The notes under the pieces are model-generated. The model did no database searches, was not told the DNA's origin, and worked only from the letters and a program-made list of their open reading frames with translations. 40,635 nucleotides of DNA from positions 1 to 40,635 of the forward strand of contig JAIDPH010000056.1 of NCBI GenBank assembly GCA_029062885.1, read 5' to 3'. This DNA is from Lachnospiraceae bacterium (GTDB taxonomy: Bacteria; Bacillota; Clostridia; Lachnospirales; Lachnospiraceae). Positions 34,249-40,635 of the stretch are shown here, one piece after another (position 1 is the first letter of the stretch; each line of letters opens with the position of its first letter). A program made the translations under genes and the position numbers.

Positions 34249-35199
34249 TTATTCCTTCCTGTCTTCATAAAAAATTTTCTCTTCCACGCTTCTTACACCA
34301 AATATCTTCTCTTCAGGACAAATATACGGTACTGTCTCTATCCCTTCAAACATATCTATCCACCAGGAAACATCATTAAATCCAAGCTGCAGACGAAATC
34401 CTATCGTGCTTGAAATGCGGGGATTAATTTCAAATACATAATAATCTCCGCCGTGTTTCCTCATCTGTACATTGATAGATCCATGCAAGTCAAAAGTTAC
34501 GGCAATCTTTTCTGCAATTTTCTTTATTTCAATATCATGTATTAATTCAACATACCGACTCATTCCGCCAAAACCAAGTTGTCTCTTAAATGCTATATAA
34601 TTAATAATTTTCCCGTCAGAAAAAATCGCAAGCGTATATTCTTCACTATTGTCCCCAATATATTCCTGCACAATCGGGTCATCCATTCCGGCGAACATTG
34701 CCCTTAGATTATCTTCGTCATTAACAACATGGACAGAATGAGAACCGCAGCTAAACTTTTCTTTTACAATCACAGGAAAGTTTTTCTCACATGTCTCTAC
34801 ATCGTCCCATGTTTTCGGTGCCATAACTCCATTTTCAGAAAGAAATTTTGCCGTAAGCATTTTATCCGTGGCTATCTGCAAAATGTTGTGGGAATTCATT
34901 ACTACAGTTGTAGATGCAAAAAGATTTCTATTCTTATCGACAATTTTTAACTCAGTTTCAGTCACAGGCCAGAAATAATCAATCTGCTTCGTCAGTATGG
35001 TATCATTAACAAACTCTATCCATTTATCTTCATCTTTATAAGCAGGGGAGATTAAAAACTCATCTACCAGATCATAAGACATATTGTATCTTATAACGTC
35101 ACATCCAACGATATATATGCTTCGATTACGCGCTTTTAAGGCTTTAATAATGCCATAACCAATATCGCCGCCAATCGCTGTAATTAAAAATTTTATCAT
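34249..35199 (-). CDS. ATP-grasp ligase (carbamoyl-phosphate-synthase-like)
   Basis: A 316-aa ATP-grasp enzyme. The N-terminal Rossmann-like part begins FLITAIGGDIGYGIIKAL, the ATP-binding loop region includes FPVIVKEKFSCGSHSV and VQEYIGDNSEEYT, and the metal-binding residues fall in YYVFEINPRISSTIGF. Enzymes of this type join a carboxylate to an amine or similar group. Between an SDR/phosphoesterase pair and pseI, it may attach an amino-acyl or other acyl group to the nonulosonic acid or to a precursor (inference). GAGAGG precedes the ATG, which overlaps the phosphoesterase stop by four bases. Confidence 0.85.
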   Translation of the reverse strand: MIKFLITAIGGDIGYGIIKALKARNRSIYIVGCDVIRYNMSYDLVDEFLISPAYKDEDKWIEFVNDTILTKQIDYFWPVTETELKIVDKNRNLFASTTVVMNSHNILQIATDKMLTAKFLSENGVMAPKTWDDVETCEKNFPVIVKEKFSCGSHSVHVVNDEDNLRAMFAGMDDPIVQEYIGDNSEEYTLAIFSDGKIINYIAFKRQLGFGGMSRYVELIHDIEIKKIAEKIAVTFDLHGSINVQMRKHGGDYYVFEINPRISSTIGFRLQLGFNDVSWWIDMFEGIETVPYICPEEKIFGVRSVEEKIFYEDRKE

Positions 35200-35882
35200 A
35201 TTAAAACCTCTCTGTACTTTCTTTCTAAATAAGAATAAACTTTTCTTTCTAAATCCAGCTCTCTGACCTGTGATAATAATTTCTGTACATCGACTTTAAC
35301 GGATTTAAATTGATATGCCCCACTTTGCGTGTTTAAGATACAATAGCTGAACCCTTTCCCATCTCTGGGCTGCCCAAGACTGCCCGGATTAATGACTGTG
35401 GTCCTGTCTGTTTTTTTGACTAATCTATAGTGAGTGTGACCCAATATAAGAAACTCGTACTGCTCAAAAATGGATTTATCTTTCAATTCAGTGTCCGGAT
35501 ATATACGTTGTTCCAAATAATCATCGGGACCGCCATGGAATATTCCAAACTGCCTGTCGAATATAGAAACTTCCAGATAATCAGGCAATTGCTTCAAGTA
35601 TTCGCGTTGTGAATCAGAGAGTATAGTACTATAAGAACTGCCATATTTTTCAAGCAAATCATTGTCAATTGATCCGGATAAATAATTTCTTTCATGGTTT
35701 CCCTTTACTGCTATCAGATTCTTCATTGACATTAAAATATCAATTATTTCTCTTTGACAGTAAAAGTATCCAAAAATATCTCCCGCAAAAATAAATAAAT
35801 CAACATTTCCTTTTTCGGCATCAAGCATTCTTTCAAGCGCATCACTATTTCCATGTATGTCAGAGAATATACATATCCTCAT
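35196..35882 (-). CDS. YfcE/MJ0936-type metallophosphoesterase
   Basis: A 228-aa calcineurin-like phosphoesterase. The metal-binding motifs are DIHGN at the N-terminus, FAGDIFGY, VKGNHERNY, FHGGPDD and GHTHY, followed by NPGSLGQPRDG. Such enzymes hydrolyse phosphomonoesters or diesters. The pathway context suggests it removes phosphate from a sugar intermediate or takes part in recycling (inference). Both ends overlap neighbours by four bases (ATGA), so it is embedded in the operon. Length is slightly above the usual ~170-220 residues because of a C-terminal helical extension. Confidence 0.88.
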   Translation of the reverse strand: MRICIFSDIHGNSDALERMLDAEKGNVDLFIFAGDIFGYFYCQREIIDILMSMKNLIAVKGNHERNYLSGSIDNDLLEKYGSSYSTILSDSQREYLKQLPDYLEVSIFDRQFGIFHGGPDDYLEQRIYPDTELKDKSIFEQYEFLILGHTHYRLVKKTDRTTVINPGSLGQPRDGKGFSYCILNTQSGAYQFKSVKVDVQKLLSQVRELDLERKVYSYLERKYREVLI

Positions 35883-36598
35883 GGTTCATATTTCTCCCTC
35901 ATATTCTTTGCAAGCCAATCGCTAAGATACCTTTCTTTTATTTGTTTTGCCACATCATCCGGGGTATTTAATCTTCCCTCTGTTTTGTAACCAACAAAGG
36001 TTTCAACCTGATCAAATATATCTCTATCAACAGCGCGAATGGCTGTCTGCATATCCGTGTCCATCACTCCCGGGTCAAATGATACTATCTGGTAATCCGG
36101 ATTCTCTAATGCTGCGACAGAAAGCATTGAATTTATGAAAGCCTTTGACGCACAATAATTTCCCCATCCGGTTAAAGGAAAATCTGCGGCTCCGCTATCA
36201 ATATTTATTATCCTGAGTCCGATAGAATTTTTCTGACAGTACTCGGTCACTCTATTCAATAAAAGAAAATTCTGAATCACGTTGCCGCTGATTGCCTGTA
36301 ATATTTCGTCTGTAGAAAGACTTCCAATCCTCTTTATCGGAAGAATTGAAAATGCGTTCAAAATGAGGATAATACGATCATATTTATTAGCGTCAATCAA
36401 TTTTACCAGATTGGAAAAATCATCCTTCTGCGCCAAATGGTACTTTTCTATTTTATGGCTGCTCTTCTCAAATATCTTATCAAACTTTTCCTGATTTCTA
36501 TAGATACACACTAAATCGCCAATTTCCGACTCAATTATTTCACTCGCTATACATCGTCCCAGCCCCCCGGTTGCTCCGGTTAATAATATCTTTTTCAT
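35879..36598 (-). CDS. Short-chain dehydrogenase/reductase
   Basis: A 239-aa SDR. The nucleotide-binding GATGGLGRCIA lies near the N-terminus, followed by ILNAFSI, the serine in NIDSGAADF, and the catalytic YCASKAF. The FDPGVMDTDMQ loop is like that of sepiapterin/benzil reductase-type SDRs. It probably reduces a carbonyl with NAD(P)H; the substrate is unknown. The start at 36598 is clear because AAAGGAGG lies seven bases before it. First gene of the five-gene operon ending in pseG. It is not PseB, which has a different, extended SDR architecture. Confidence 0.87.
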   Translation of the reverse strand: MKKILLTGATGGLGRCIASEIIESEIGDLVCIYRNQEKFDKIFEKSSHKIEKYHLAQKDDFSNLVKLIDANKYDRIILILNAFSILPIKRIGSLSTDEILQAISGNVIQNFLLLNRVTEYCQKNSIGLRIINIDSGAADFPLTGWGNYCASKAFINSMLSVAALENPDYQIVSFDPGVMDTDMQTAIRAVDRDIFDQVETFVGYKTEGRLNTPDDVAKQIKERYLSDWLAKNMREKYEP

Positions 36599-36735
36599 GT
36601 GGCGCCTCCTTTGTATCTGCATGAAATCAGTTCTATGCAAAAAGGTCTACTTTCCCGTAAATGCGGCATTTTCCAACGACATTTATACTTTACCAGAAAA
36701 AGTGTTGCATTTCAATATGTTTCCAAAATGAGTTA

Positions 36736-36764
36736 TTGTATTATTTTATTAACCCCATTATAAT
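36736..36764 (+). promoter_or_regulatory. Promoter of the two-component/ABC module
   Basis: TTGTAT (36736-36741) and TATAAT (36759-36764) lie 17 bases apart on the plus strand, giving a start near 36771. The divergent SDR operon has a weaker candidate on the minus strand: TATAAA in the reverse complement near 36680-36686 with a poor -35. Confidence 0.55.
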
Positions 36765-36808
36765 ATTGTCTGACATTATCGGTATTAGGCAGGAGCATGA
36801 TTATATAA

Positions 36809-37477
36809 ATGAACAGAATTTTAATTATCGAAGATGATATGACAATCAACAGTCTACTGCGCAGCATCATTGAAAAAAGCGGATATACCGCCGACAGCGC
36901 TTACAATGGTGCAGACGGCCTCACTATGTGCATGCATGAAGATTACAGCCTTATCCTATTAGATTTAATGCTACCGGAAAAATCCGGTGAGGATATTATC
37001 AAAGAATTGCGCCGGATAAATACTACTCCTATTATTGTATTATCCGCCAAAGACGAAACTCAAAACAGGATAGAACTCCTTCGACTCGGTGCAGACGACT
37101 ATATAACTAAACCTTTTGATATTGACGAAGTTCTTTTACGGATTCAGGCCGTACTCCGCAGGACTGCACAGCAGGAAACCAATGAGATTGTTTTTCGTGA
37201 GTTTGTTATAAAAACTGATTCAAAACGCGTTTTTATAAATGATGAAGAGCTGGTATGTACCGCTACAGAATATGCCATACTGGAGCTTTTGATGAAAAAT
37301 CCCGCCAAGATTTTTTCAAAGCGCACACTTTATGAAATTATAATGGGCGAGGACTATCTACAGGAAGATAACACAATGAATGTCCATATCAGCAATCTTC
37401 GTAAGAAAATTGCTGCGCATACAGACAACAAGTATATCGAAACAGTGTACGGCATGGGATACCGACTCATCAAGTGA
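36809..37477 (+). CDS. OmpR-family response regulator
   Basis: A 222-aa two-component regulator. The receiver domain has acidic residues at 8-10, phospho-acceptor Asp52 in LLDLMLPEKSG and the conserved lysine in YITKPFD. The C-terminal winged helix includes ELLMKNPAKIFSKRTLYE, NVHISNLRKKI and VYGMGYRLI. An AGGAGC is 13 bases from the ATG, rather long, and an upstream ATG in another frame closes after three codons. Its partner kinase is probably the one encoded 1.7 kb downstream in the same module. It likely activates the ABC transporter promoter that follows. Confidence 0.93.
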   Translation: MNRILIIEDDMTINSLLRSIIEKSGYTADSAYNGADGLTMCMHEDYSLILLDLMLPEKSGEDIIKELRRINTTPIIVLSAKDETQNRIELLRLGADDYITKPFDIDEVLLRIQAVLRRTAQQETNEIVFREFVIKTDSKRVFINDEELVCTATEYAILELLMKNPAKIFSKRTLYEIIMGEDYLQEDNTMNVHISNLRKKIAAHTDNKYIETVYGMGYRLIK

Positions 37478-37501
37478 TAACTGTGTATCTTTAGATTTTC
37501 T

Positions 37502-37543
37502 TTAATATTTGTGAAGAATCATCTTAACATTACCGTGTAGTAT
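37502..37543 (+). promoter_or_regulatory. Possible regulator repeats and -10 box before the ABC genes
   Basis: TTAATATT (37502-37509) and TTAACATT (37524-37531) form a direct repeat with 22-base spacing. TAGTAT (37538-37543) could be a -10 box, without a recognisable -35. This is the layout expected for an activator-dependent promoter controlled by the adjacent response regulator. Confidence 0.4.
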
Positions 37544-37566
37544 TGTACTCGGAGGTGGTTATTATC

Positions 37567-38490
37567 ATGGAAGATATAATATTACAAACAAACCATATTT
37601 CTAAGTCCTATCGCCATTTTAAGGCTTTGGACGACATTTCCATCAATTTAAAAGTAGGGCATATTTATGGTTTTATTGGCGAAAACGGTGCAGGTAAGAC
37701 AACACTCATGCGTATACTCGCAGGACTTTCTTTTCCTACATCGGGAACTTATTCTATTTTCGGAAAGACAGAACATGAGGACATTCAGGCTCTTCGAAAG
37801 AATATCGGGAGCACTATAGAGGAACCGGCTTTATATCCGGAGTTTTCAGCATATCGCAATCTTGAATTATACCGGATATTGCTTGGAAATCCTGACAAAT
37901 CTATATGCGATGAAATGCTGAAACTGTTAGATTTATATGATGTAAGGAATAAAAAAGTAAAAGAGTTTTCCATGGGTATGAAACAACGACTGAGTATTGC
38001 GCTGGCACTTATTGGGAGACCTGAACTGTTAATCCTTGATGAGCCTGTCAACGGACTGGACCCGAAAAATATTTCTGCGCTCCGTGCTCTATTGAATAAG
38101 CTAAATGAGGAGCGTGGAATTACAATGCTTATTTCAAGTCATATTTTGAGTGAGCTGTACCTATTGGCAACGGATTATATCATAATACACAGAGGTAAAA
38201 TTATAGAAACTCTTTCTCATAAACAACTGGAATCGAAGTGTGAAAACTATGTAAGGATTTGTACTGACAATCTGCCGGAGTGTGTAACTGTCATTGAAAA
38301 GGAATTGAATATTTTCGATTATAAAGTAATTAATGACCGTACTTTGCATATATATGCATTTACAAATGAACCACAGCAGATTTCTCAGGTTTTAATTCGG
38401 AATAAAATTGCAGTCAGCGAACTGTCCGTATGCGGACAAACTCTTGAAGAATATTTTCTTTCCATAACAGGAGGTAAGCGCAATGATTAA
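37567..38490 (+). CDS. ABC transporter ATP-binding protein (BcrA/lantibiotic-immunity type)
   Basis: A 307-aa ATPase with Walker A GENGAGKTT at 38-46, signature FSMGMKQRLSIALALIG, Walker B LLILDEPVNGLD and an ISSHILSEL switch region. The ~80-residue C-terminal extension is typical of the BcrA/NatA class that drives small six-helix permeases and protects against bacitracin or lantibiotics. I start at 37567, where GGAGGTGG is eight bases upstream; a longer frame begins before that ribosome site. It overlaps the permease gene by eight bases. Confidence 0.92.
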   Translation: MEDIILQTNHISKSYRHFKALDDISINLKVGHIYGFIGENGAGKTTLMRILAGLSFPTSGTYSIFGKTEHEDIQALRKNIGSTIEEPALYPEFSAYRNLELYRILLGNPDKSICDEMLKLLDLYDVRNKKVKEFSMGMKQRLSIALALIGRPELLILDEPVNGLDPKNISALRALLNKLNEERGITMLISSHILSELYLLATDYIIIHRGKIIETLSHKQLESKCENYVRICTDNLPECVTVIEKELNIFDYKVINDRTLHIYAFTNEPQQISQVLIRNKIAVSELSVCGQTLEEYFLSITGGKRND

Positions 38491-39190
38491 TTTGTTAAAA
38501 ATTGAATTTTATAAACTGAAGAAATTTAAACTCGGTTATATAGCTGTAATTTTCATGTTTGTGGTTGGATATATGTATGGTTACAAAATCGGTACTGAGT
38601 TTTTTGAAACTAACGACAATACAGCTGTTGTATTTTCCAATACAGTCTGTGATACTTCATTGGTATTTATAATAGCTATTGTCACTGCGTTATTTATAGG
38701 AAAGGGGTTCTCCAATCGTACTATCTGTAATGAAATAAAGCTAGGCTATAGTCGTTTTCATGTTCTGTTTTCCAAAATGACATCTGCATGTATTTTGGCG
38801 GCACTGCTACATTTCACATATATTATATCCACTGTACTTGCATTTTCCATAGTTCGAGGATTTGATGCCAGTGTGCTCAGCCCGGAAAATGCTTTATGGC
38901 TGCTGACCGTGTTGATACAGATGACGGCAATAATAAGCGGTGTAATTTTGATTTCTTTTACGACAAAGAAATTGTCAGAATCCATTGCACTGTCCGCCAT
39001 ATGTGCCGCTGTATGCTGTAATATCCTGCGAAACTATACCGATGCAAAGATCTTTACAATGTCCCCATTCTGCTTTGTACTGGACAATAACGTAGAAAAT
39101 TTAGTATTTTCAGGAATCAGCGCATTAGTTACCATGGTGGTATTTTTAACAATTGCCATATTTACATTCAGAAAAGCAGAAATAAAATAG
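38483..39190 (+). CDS. ABC-2-type permease (BcrB-like)
   Basis: A 235-aa membrane protein with about six hydrophobic segments, beginning MINLLKIEFYKLKKFKLGYI, a lead-in typical of lantibiotic-immunity and BcrB-type permeases, then GKGFSNRTICNEIKLGYSR in the first cytoplasmic loop. Overlap with the ATPase gene shows they form one transporter. The substrate is not evident; peptide antibiotics are the usual class. Confidence 0.87.
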   Translation: MINLLKIEFYKLKKFKLGYIAVIFMFVVGYMYGYKIGTEFFETNDNTAVVFSNTVCDTSLVFIIAIVTALFIGKGFSNRTICNEIKLGYSRFHVLFSKMTSACILAALLHFTYIISTVLAFSIVRGFDASVLSPENALWLLTVLIQMTAIISGVILISFTTKKLSESIALSAICAAVCCNILRNYTDAKIFTMSPFCFVLDNNVENLVFSGISALVTMVVFLTIAIFTFRKAEIK

Positions 39191-39208
39191 AGCAGGAGGC
39201 TGACAGCG

Positions 39209-40090
39209 ATGGAATATATGTTTATCTTAATACTTTCTGCCGCTGTCGCAATTTTGGCGGCAAAACATTATGTGTTAAAGAAACAGTTAAAATATATATC
39301 CAAACAGCTAAGCAGAGAACAGACCAGGCTTGTGACTGTTGAGTTCGTAGACCACGACATTGAAATCGTCGCACAGAATATTAATGAACTGCTTGAACAG
39401 ATACAACAGACAATCATCAAAAGCAATGCTTCTTCTGCCGCTTTGAAATCTTCCATAGCGGACATATCGCATGATATGAAAACACCACTGACCGCTGTAA
39501 TAGGCTATCTGCAACTGGCAGAAAAAGAATGTGAAGATGAACAAATCAGAGAAATCATAAATATCTGTTTGGAGCGAACACGTTATTGCAACTCGCTGAT
39601 TAATGACTTTTTTGAATTATCGGTAATTGAATCGCATGACTGCACTCCAAAATTAGAAAACGTAGATGTTGCAGGAGTGATTTGTGAACAAATACTTGCC
39701 AACCACCCCTTCTTCGAGGAAAAAGGCATCTCTCCGCATTTTGAAGATTCTGATAAAACGGTTATTGTTTCAGCCGACCCAAATATGCTGAACAGGGTAA
39801 TTCAAAACCTGATTTCAAACGGTGTGAAGTACACAAGCAAAGATATAGCTTTTCGTATCTGTCAGGAAAATGAACATGTAATAATAATTGTGTCTAATCC
39901 TGTTAGCTCTTATGTCGATGTCGTGCACATATTTGACAGATTTTATACACAGGATAAATCAAGAAATAAGGGAAGCGGTATCGGACTATATATATGTAAG
40001 CGGCTCATAGAGGCTATGGGTGGAAGTATCAGCGCAGAAATGGATGGAAATATTTTGTCTGTAAAGGTGATATTAGAAATCCGGATGTGA
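39209..40090 (+). CDS. Sensor histidine kinase with a single N-terminal membrane helix
   Basis: A 293-aa kinase. One membrane helix (about 4-22) is followed by a coiled linker, the HisKA domain with phospho-acceptor His88 in ISHDMKTPLTAVIGYL, and an ATPase domain with the N box NRVIQNLISNGVKYTS and G box NKGSGIGLYICKRL. It has almost no extracytoplasmic domain, as in intramembrane-sensing kinases that depend on an ABC transporter for detection. It is the last gene of the module, 18 bases after the permease, and should phosphorylate the regulator encoded at 36809. Confidence 0.92.
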   Translation: MEYMFILILSAAVAILAAKHYVLKKQLKYISKQLSREQTRLVTVEFVDHDIEIVAQNINELLEQIQQTIIKSNASSAALKSSIADISHDMKTPLTAVIGYLQLAEKECEDEQIREIINICLERTRYCNSLINDFFELSVIESHDCTPKLENVDVAGVICEQILANHPFFEEKGISPHFEDSDKTVIVSADPNMLNRVIQNLISNGVKYTSKDIAFRICQENEHVIIIVSNPVSSYVDVVHIFDRFYTQDKSRNKGSGIGLYICKRLIEAMGGSISAEMDGNILSVKVILEIRM

Positions 40091-40110
40091 ATTTCCACAC
40101 CCGGATTTCT
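40075..40110 (+). terminator. Terminator overlapping the kinase stop codon
   Basis: AGAAATCCGGATGTG (40075-40089) pairs with CACACCCGGATTTCT (40096-40110), with one mismatch, across a six-base loop. The TGA stop at 40088-40090 lies within it. The following ATTTCCGATTT is only moderately T-rich. Confidence 0.7.
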
Positions 40111-40142
40111 ATTTCCGATTTATACTCAAATCAAAATCTTTA

Positions 40143-40631
40143 CTATACCGTATCGTCTACCTTCGCACCCTTTAAATCTTCGTCAAGAAGTTTCATTTTC
40201 TGTAGCATATCTTTGATTTCTGCTTTTATCTGTGAAGGAAGAGACTCCGCACCGGTATAATTTGCCTCCGCAGCTTCAAGCAAATCTTCCTGCTCTCTGG
40301 CACTCTTGCGTTGCTCTGTTCTGGCTTCTTCTGCATCTTTAGTTTCTTCACGCTTAATCTCAAGCTGCTCCTGAAATTCTTCTTTTTCTTCTCTTTGCTC
40401 TTCGAGTTTTTCTTCCTGTTCTTCTTTCTCTTCCGCCTTCTTTTTCGCTGCTTCCTGCTGCTCTTCAAGAGTCTCGTCAACATGATCCTTGGCTTCGCCA
40501 ATCAACATGCCAATGGCTTCCTTGCTGGCTGCTGCATTTATTTCATCCGCTTCCTTCTGCGCATCTACCATCCCATGATATTTAAGACGCTCGAGTCGTG
40601 TAGAACGGATAGCGGCATTTTCAGCAATCAT
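40143..40631 (-). CDS. Coiled-coil protein of unknown function, possibly truncated by the window edge
   Basis: At least 162 residues, highly charged. A central Glu/Lys/Gln-rich coiled coil (about 50-115, containing EEKEEQEEKLEEQREEKEE) follows an Ala/Glu-rich stretch, and the C-terminus SQIKAEIKDMLQKMKLLDED is amphipathic. No enzymatic motif, signal peptide or membrane helix is visible. The frame is still open at the last bases of the window and no ribosome site can be seen, so the true start may be outside. I do not recognise the family. Confidence 0.6.
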   Translation of the reverse strand: MIAENAAIRSTRLERLKYHGMVDAQKEADEINAAASKEAIGMLIGEAKDHVDETLEEQQEAAKKKAEEKEEQEEKLEEQREEKEEFQEQLEIKREETKDAEEARTEQRKSAREQEDLLEAAEANYTGAESLPSQIKAEIKDMLQKMKLLDEDLKGAKVDDTV

Positions 40632-40635
40632 TTCA

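Overview
The window looks like chromosome from a motile, spore-forming Clostridia member, most likely Lachnospiraceae. This is an inference from low-to-moderate GC, strong AGGAGG-type ribosome sites, a transketolase split into two subunits, SpmA and SpmB spore-maturation proteins, a chemoreceptor, a diguanylate cyclase, and a yaaR-holB-ricT-trmN6-rsmI block in Firmicutes order. No rRNA, tRNA, IS element, prophage or CRISPR array was seen.

Region 1 (1-4687, minus strand) is a pentose operon: FGGY kinase, L-ribulose-5-P 4-epimerase, both transketolase halves, and the first ten codons of ribulose-phosphate 3-epimerase at the window edge. At its head, where L-arabinose isomerase belongs, only a 145-bp scar remains (4278-4422). 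It joins the first ~19 codons of araA to the last ~29 in a different frame. A sigma-A promoter lies just upstream, followed by AT-rich ~20-bp direct repeats.

Region 2 (4688-11089) carries an exported DUF885 metallopeptidase-like protein, a MacB-type ABC exporter whose permease has a long heptad-repeat coiled coil, and spmB. The spmB start is preceded by a perfect 13-bp hairpin. Its usual partner spmA lies 10.5 kb away at 21.5-22.2 kb, in the same orientation.

Region 3 (11090-21524) holds unrelated modules between spmB and spmA. They are a ThuA/sugar isomerase/ROK fructokinase operon, a MarR-flavodoxin pair with a consensus promoter and a palindromic operator, a BlaI/BlaR1 pair whose sensor ends in a duplicated His/Cys-rich tail, a GGDEF protein, and a methyl-accepting chemotaxis protein.

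Region 4 (21525-30741, minus) is mostly housekeeping: spmA, acpP with its own consensus promoter, rsmI, a DUF4015 lipoprotein, trmN6, ricT, holB, yaaR, a guanylate-kinase-like protein, an Orn/Lys/Arg decarboxylase and an HD-domain protein. It resembles the yaaO-tmk-yaaQ-yaaR-holB-yaaT-yabB-yabC region of Bacillus, with a GMK-like protein in the tmk position.

Region 5 (30792-36640, minus) is a surface-sugar locus. A tightly overlapping operon encodes an SDR, a metallophosphoesterase, an ATP-grasp ligase, pseudaminic acid synthase (PseI) and PseG, and is followed by a separately promoted CgeB-like glycosyltransferase. The other pseudaminate genes (pseB, pseC, pseH, pseF) are absent from the window.

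Region 6 (36736-40635) is a response regulator/ABC ATPase/ABC permease/histidine kinase module of the antimicrobial-peptide sensing and immunity type. It ends in a terminator and is followed by the end of a coiled-coil protein that may run off the window.
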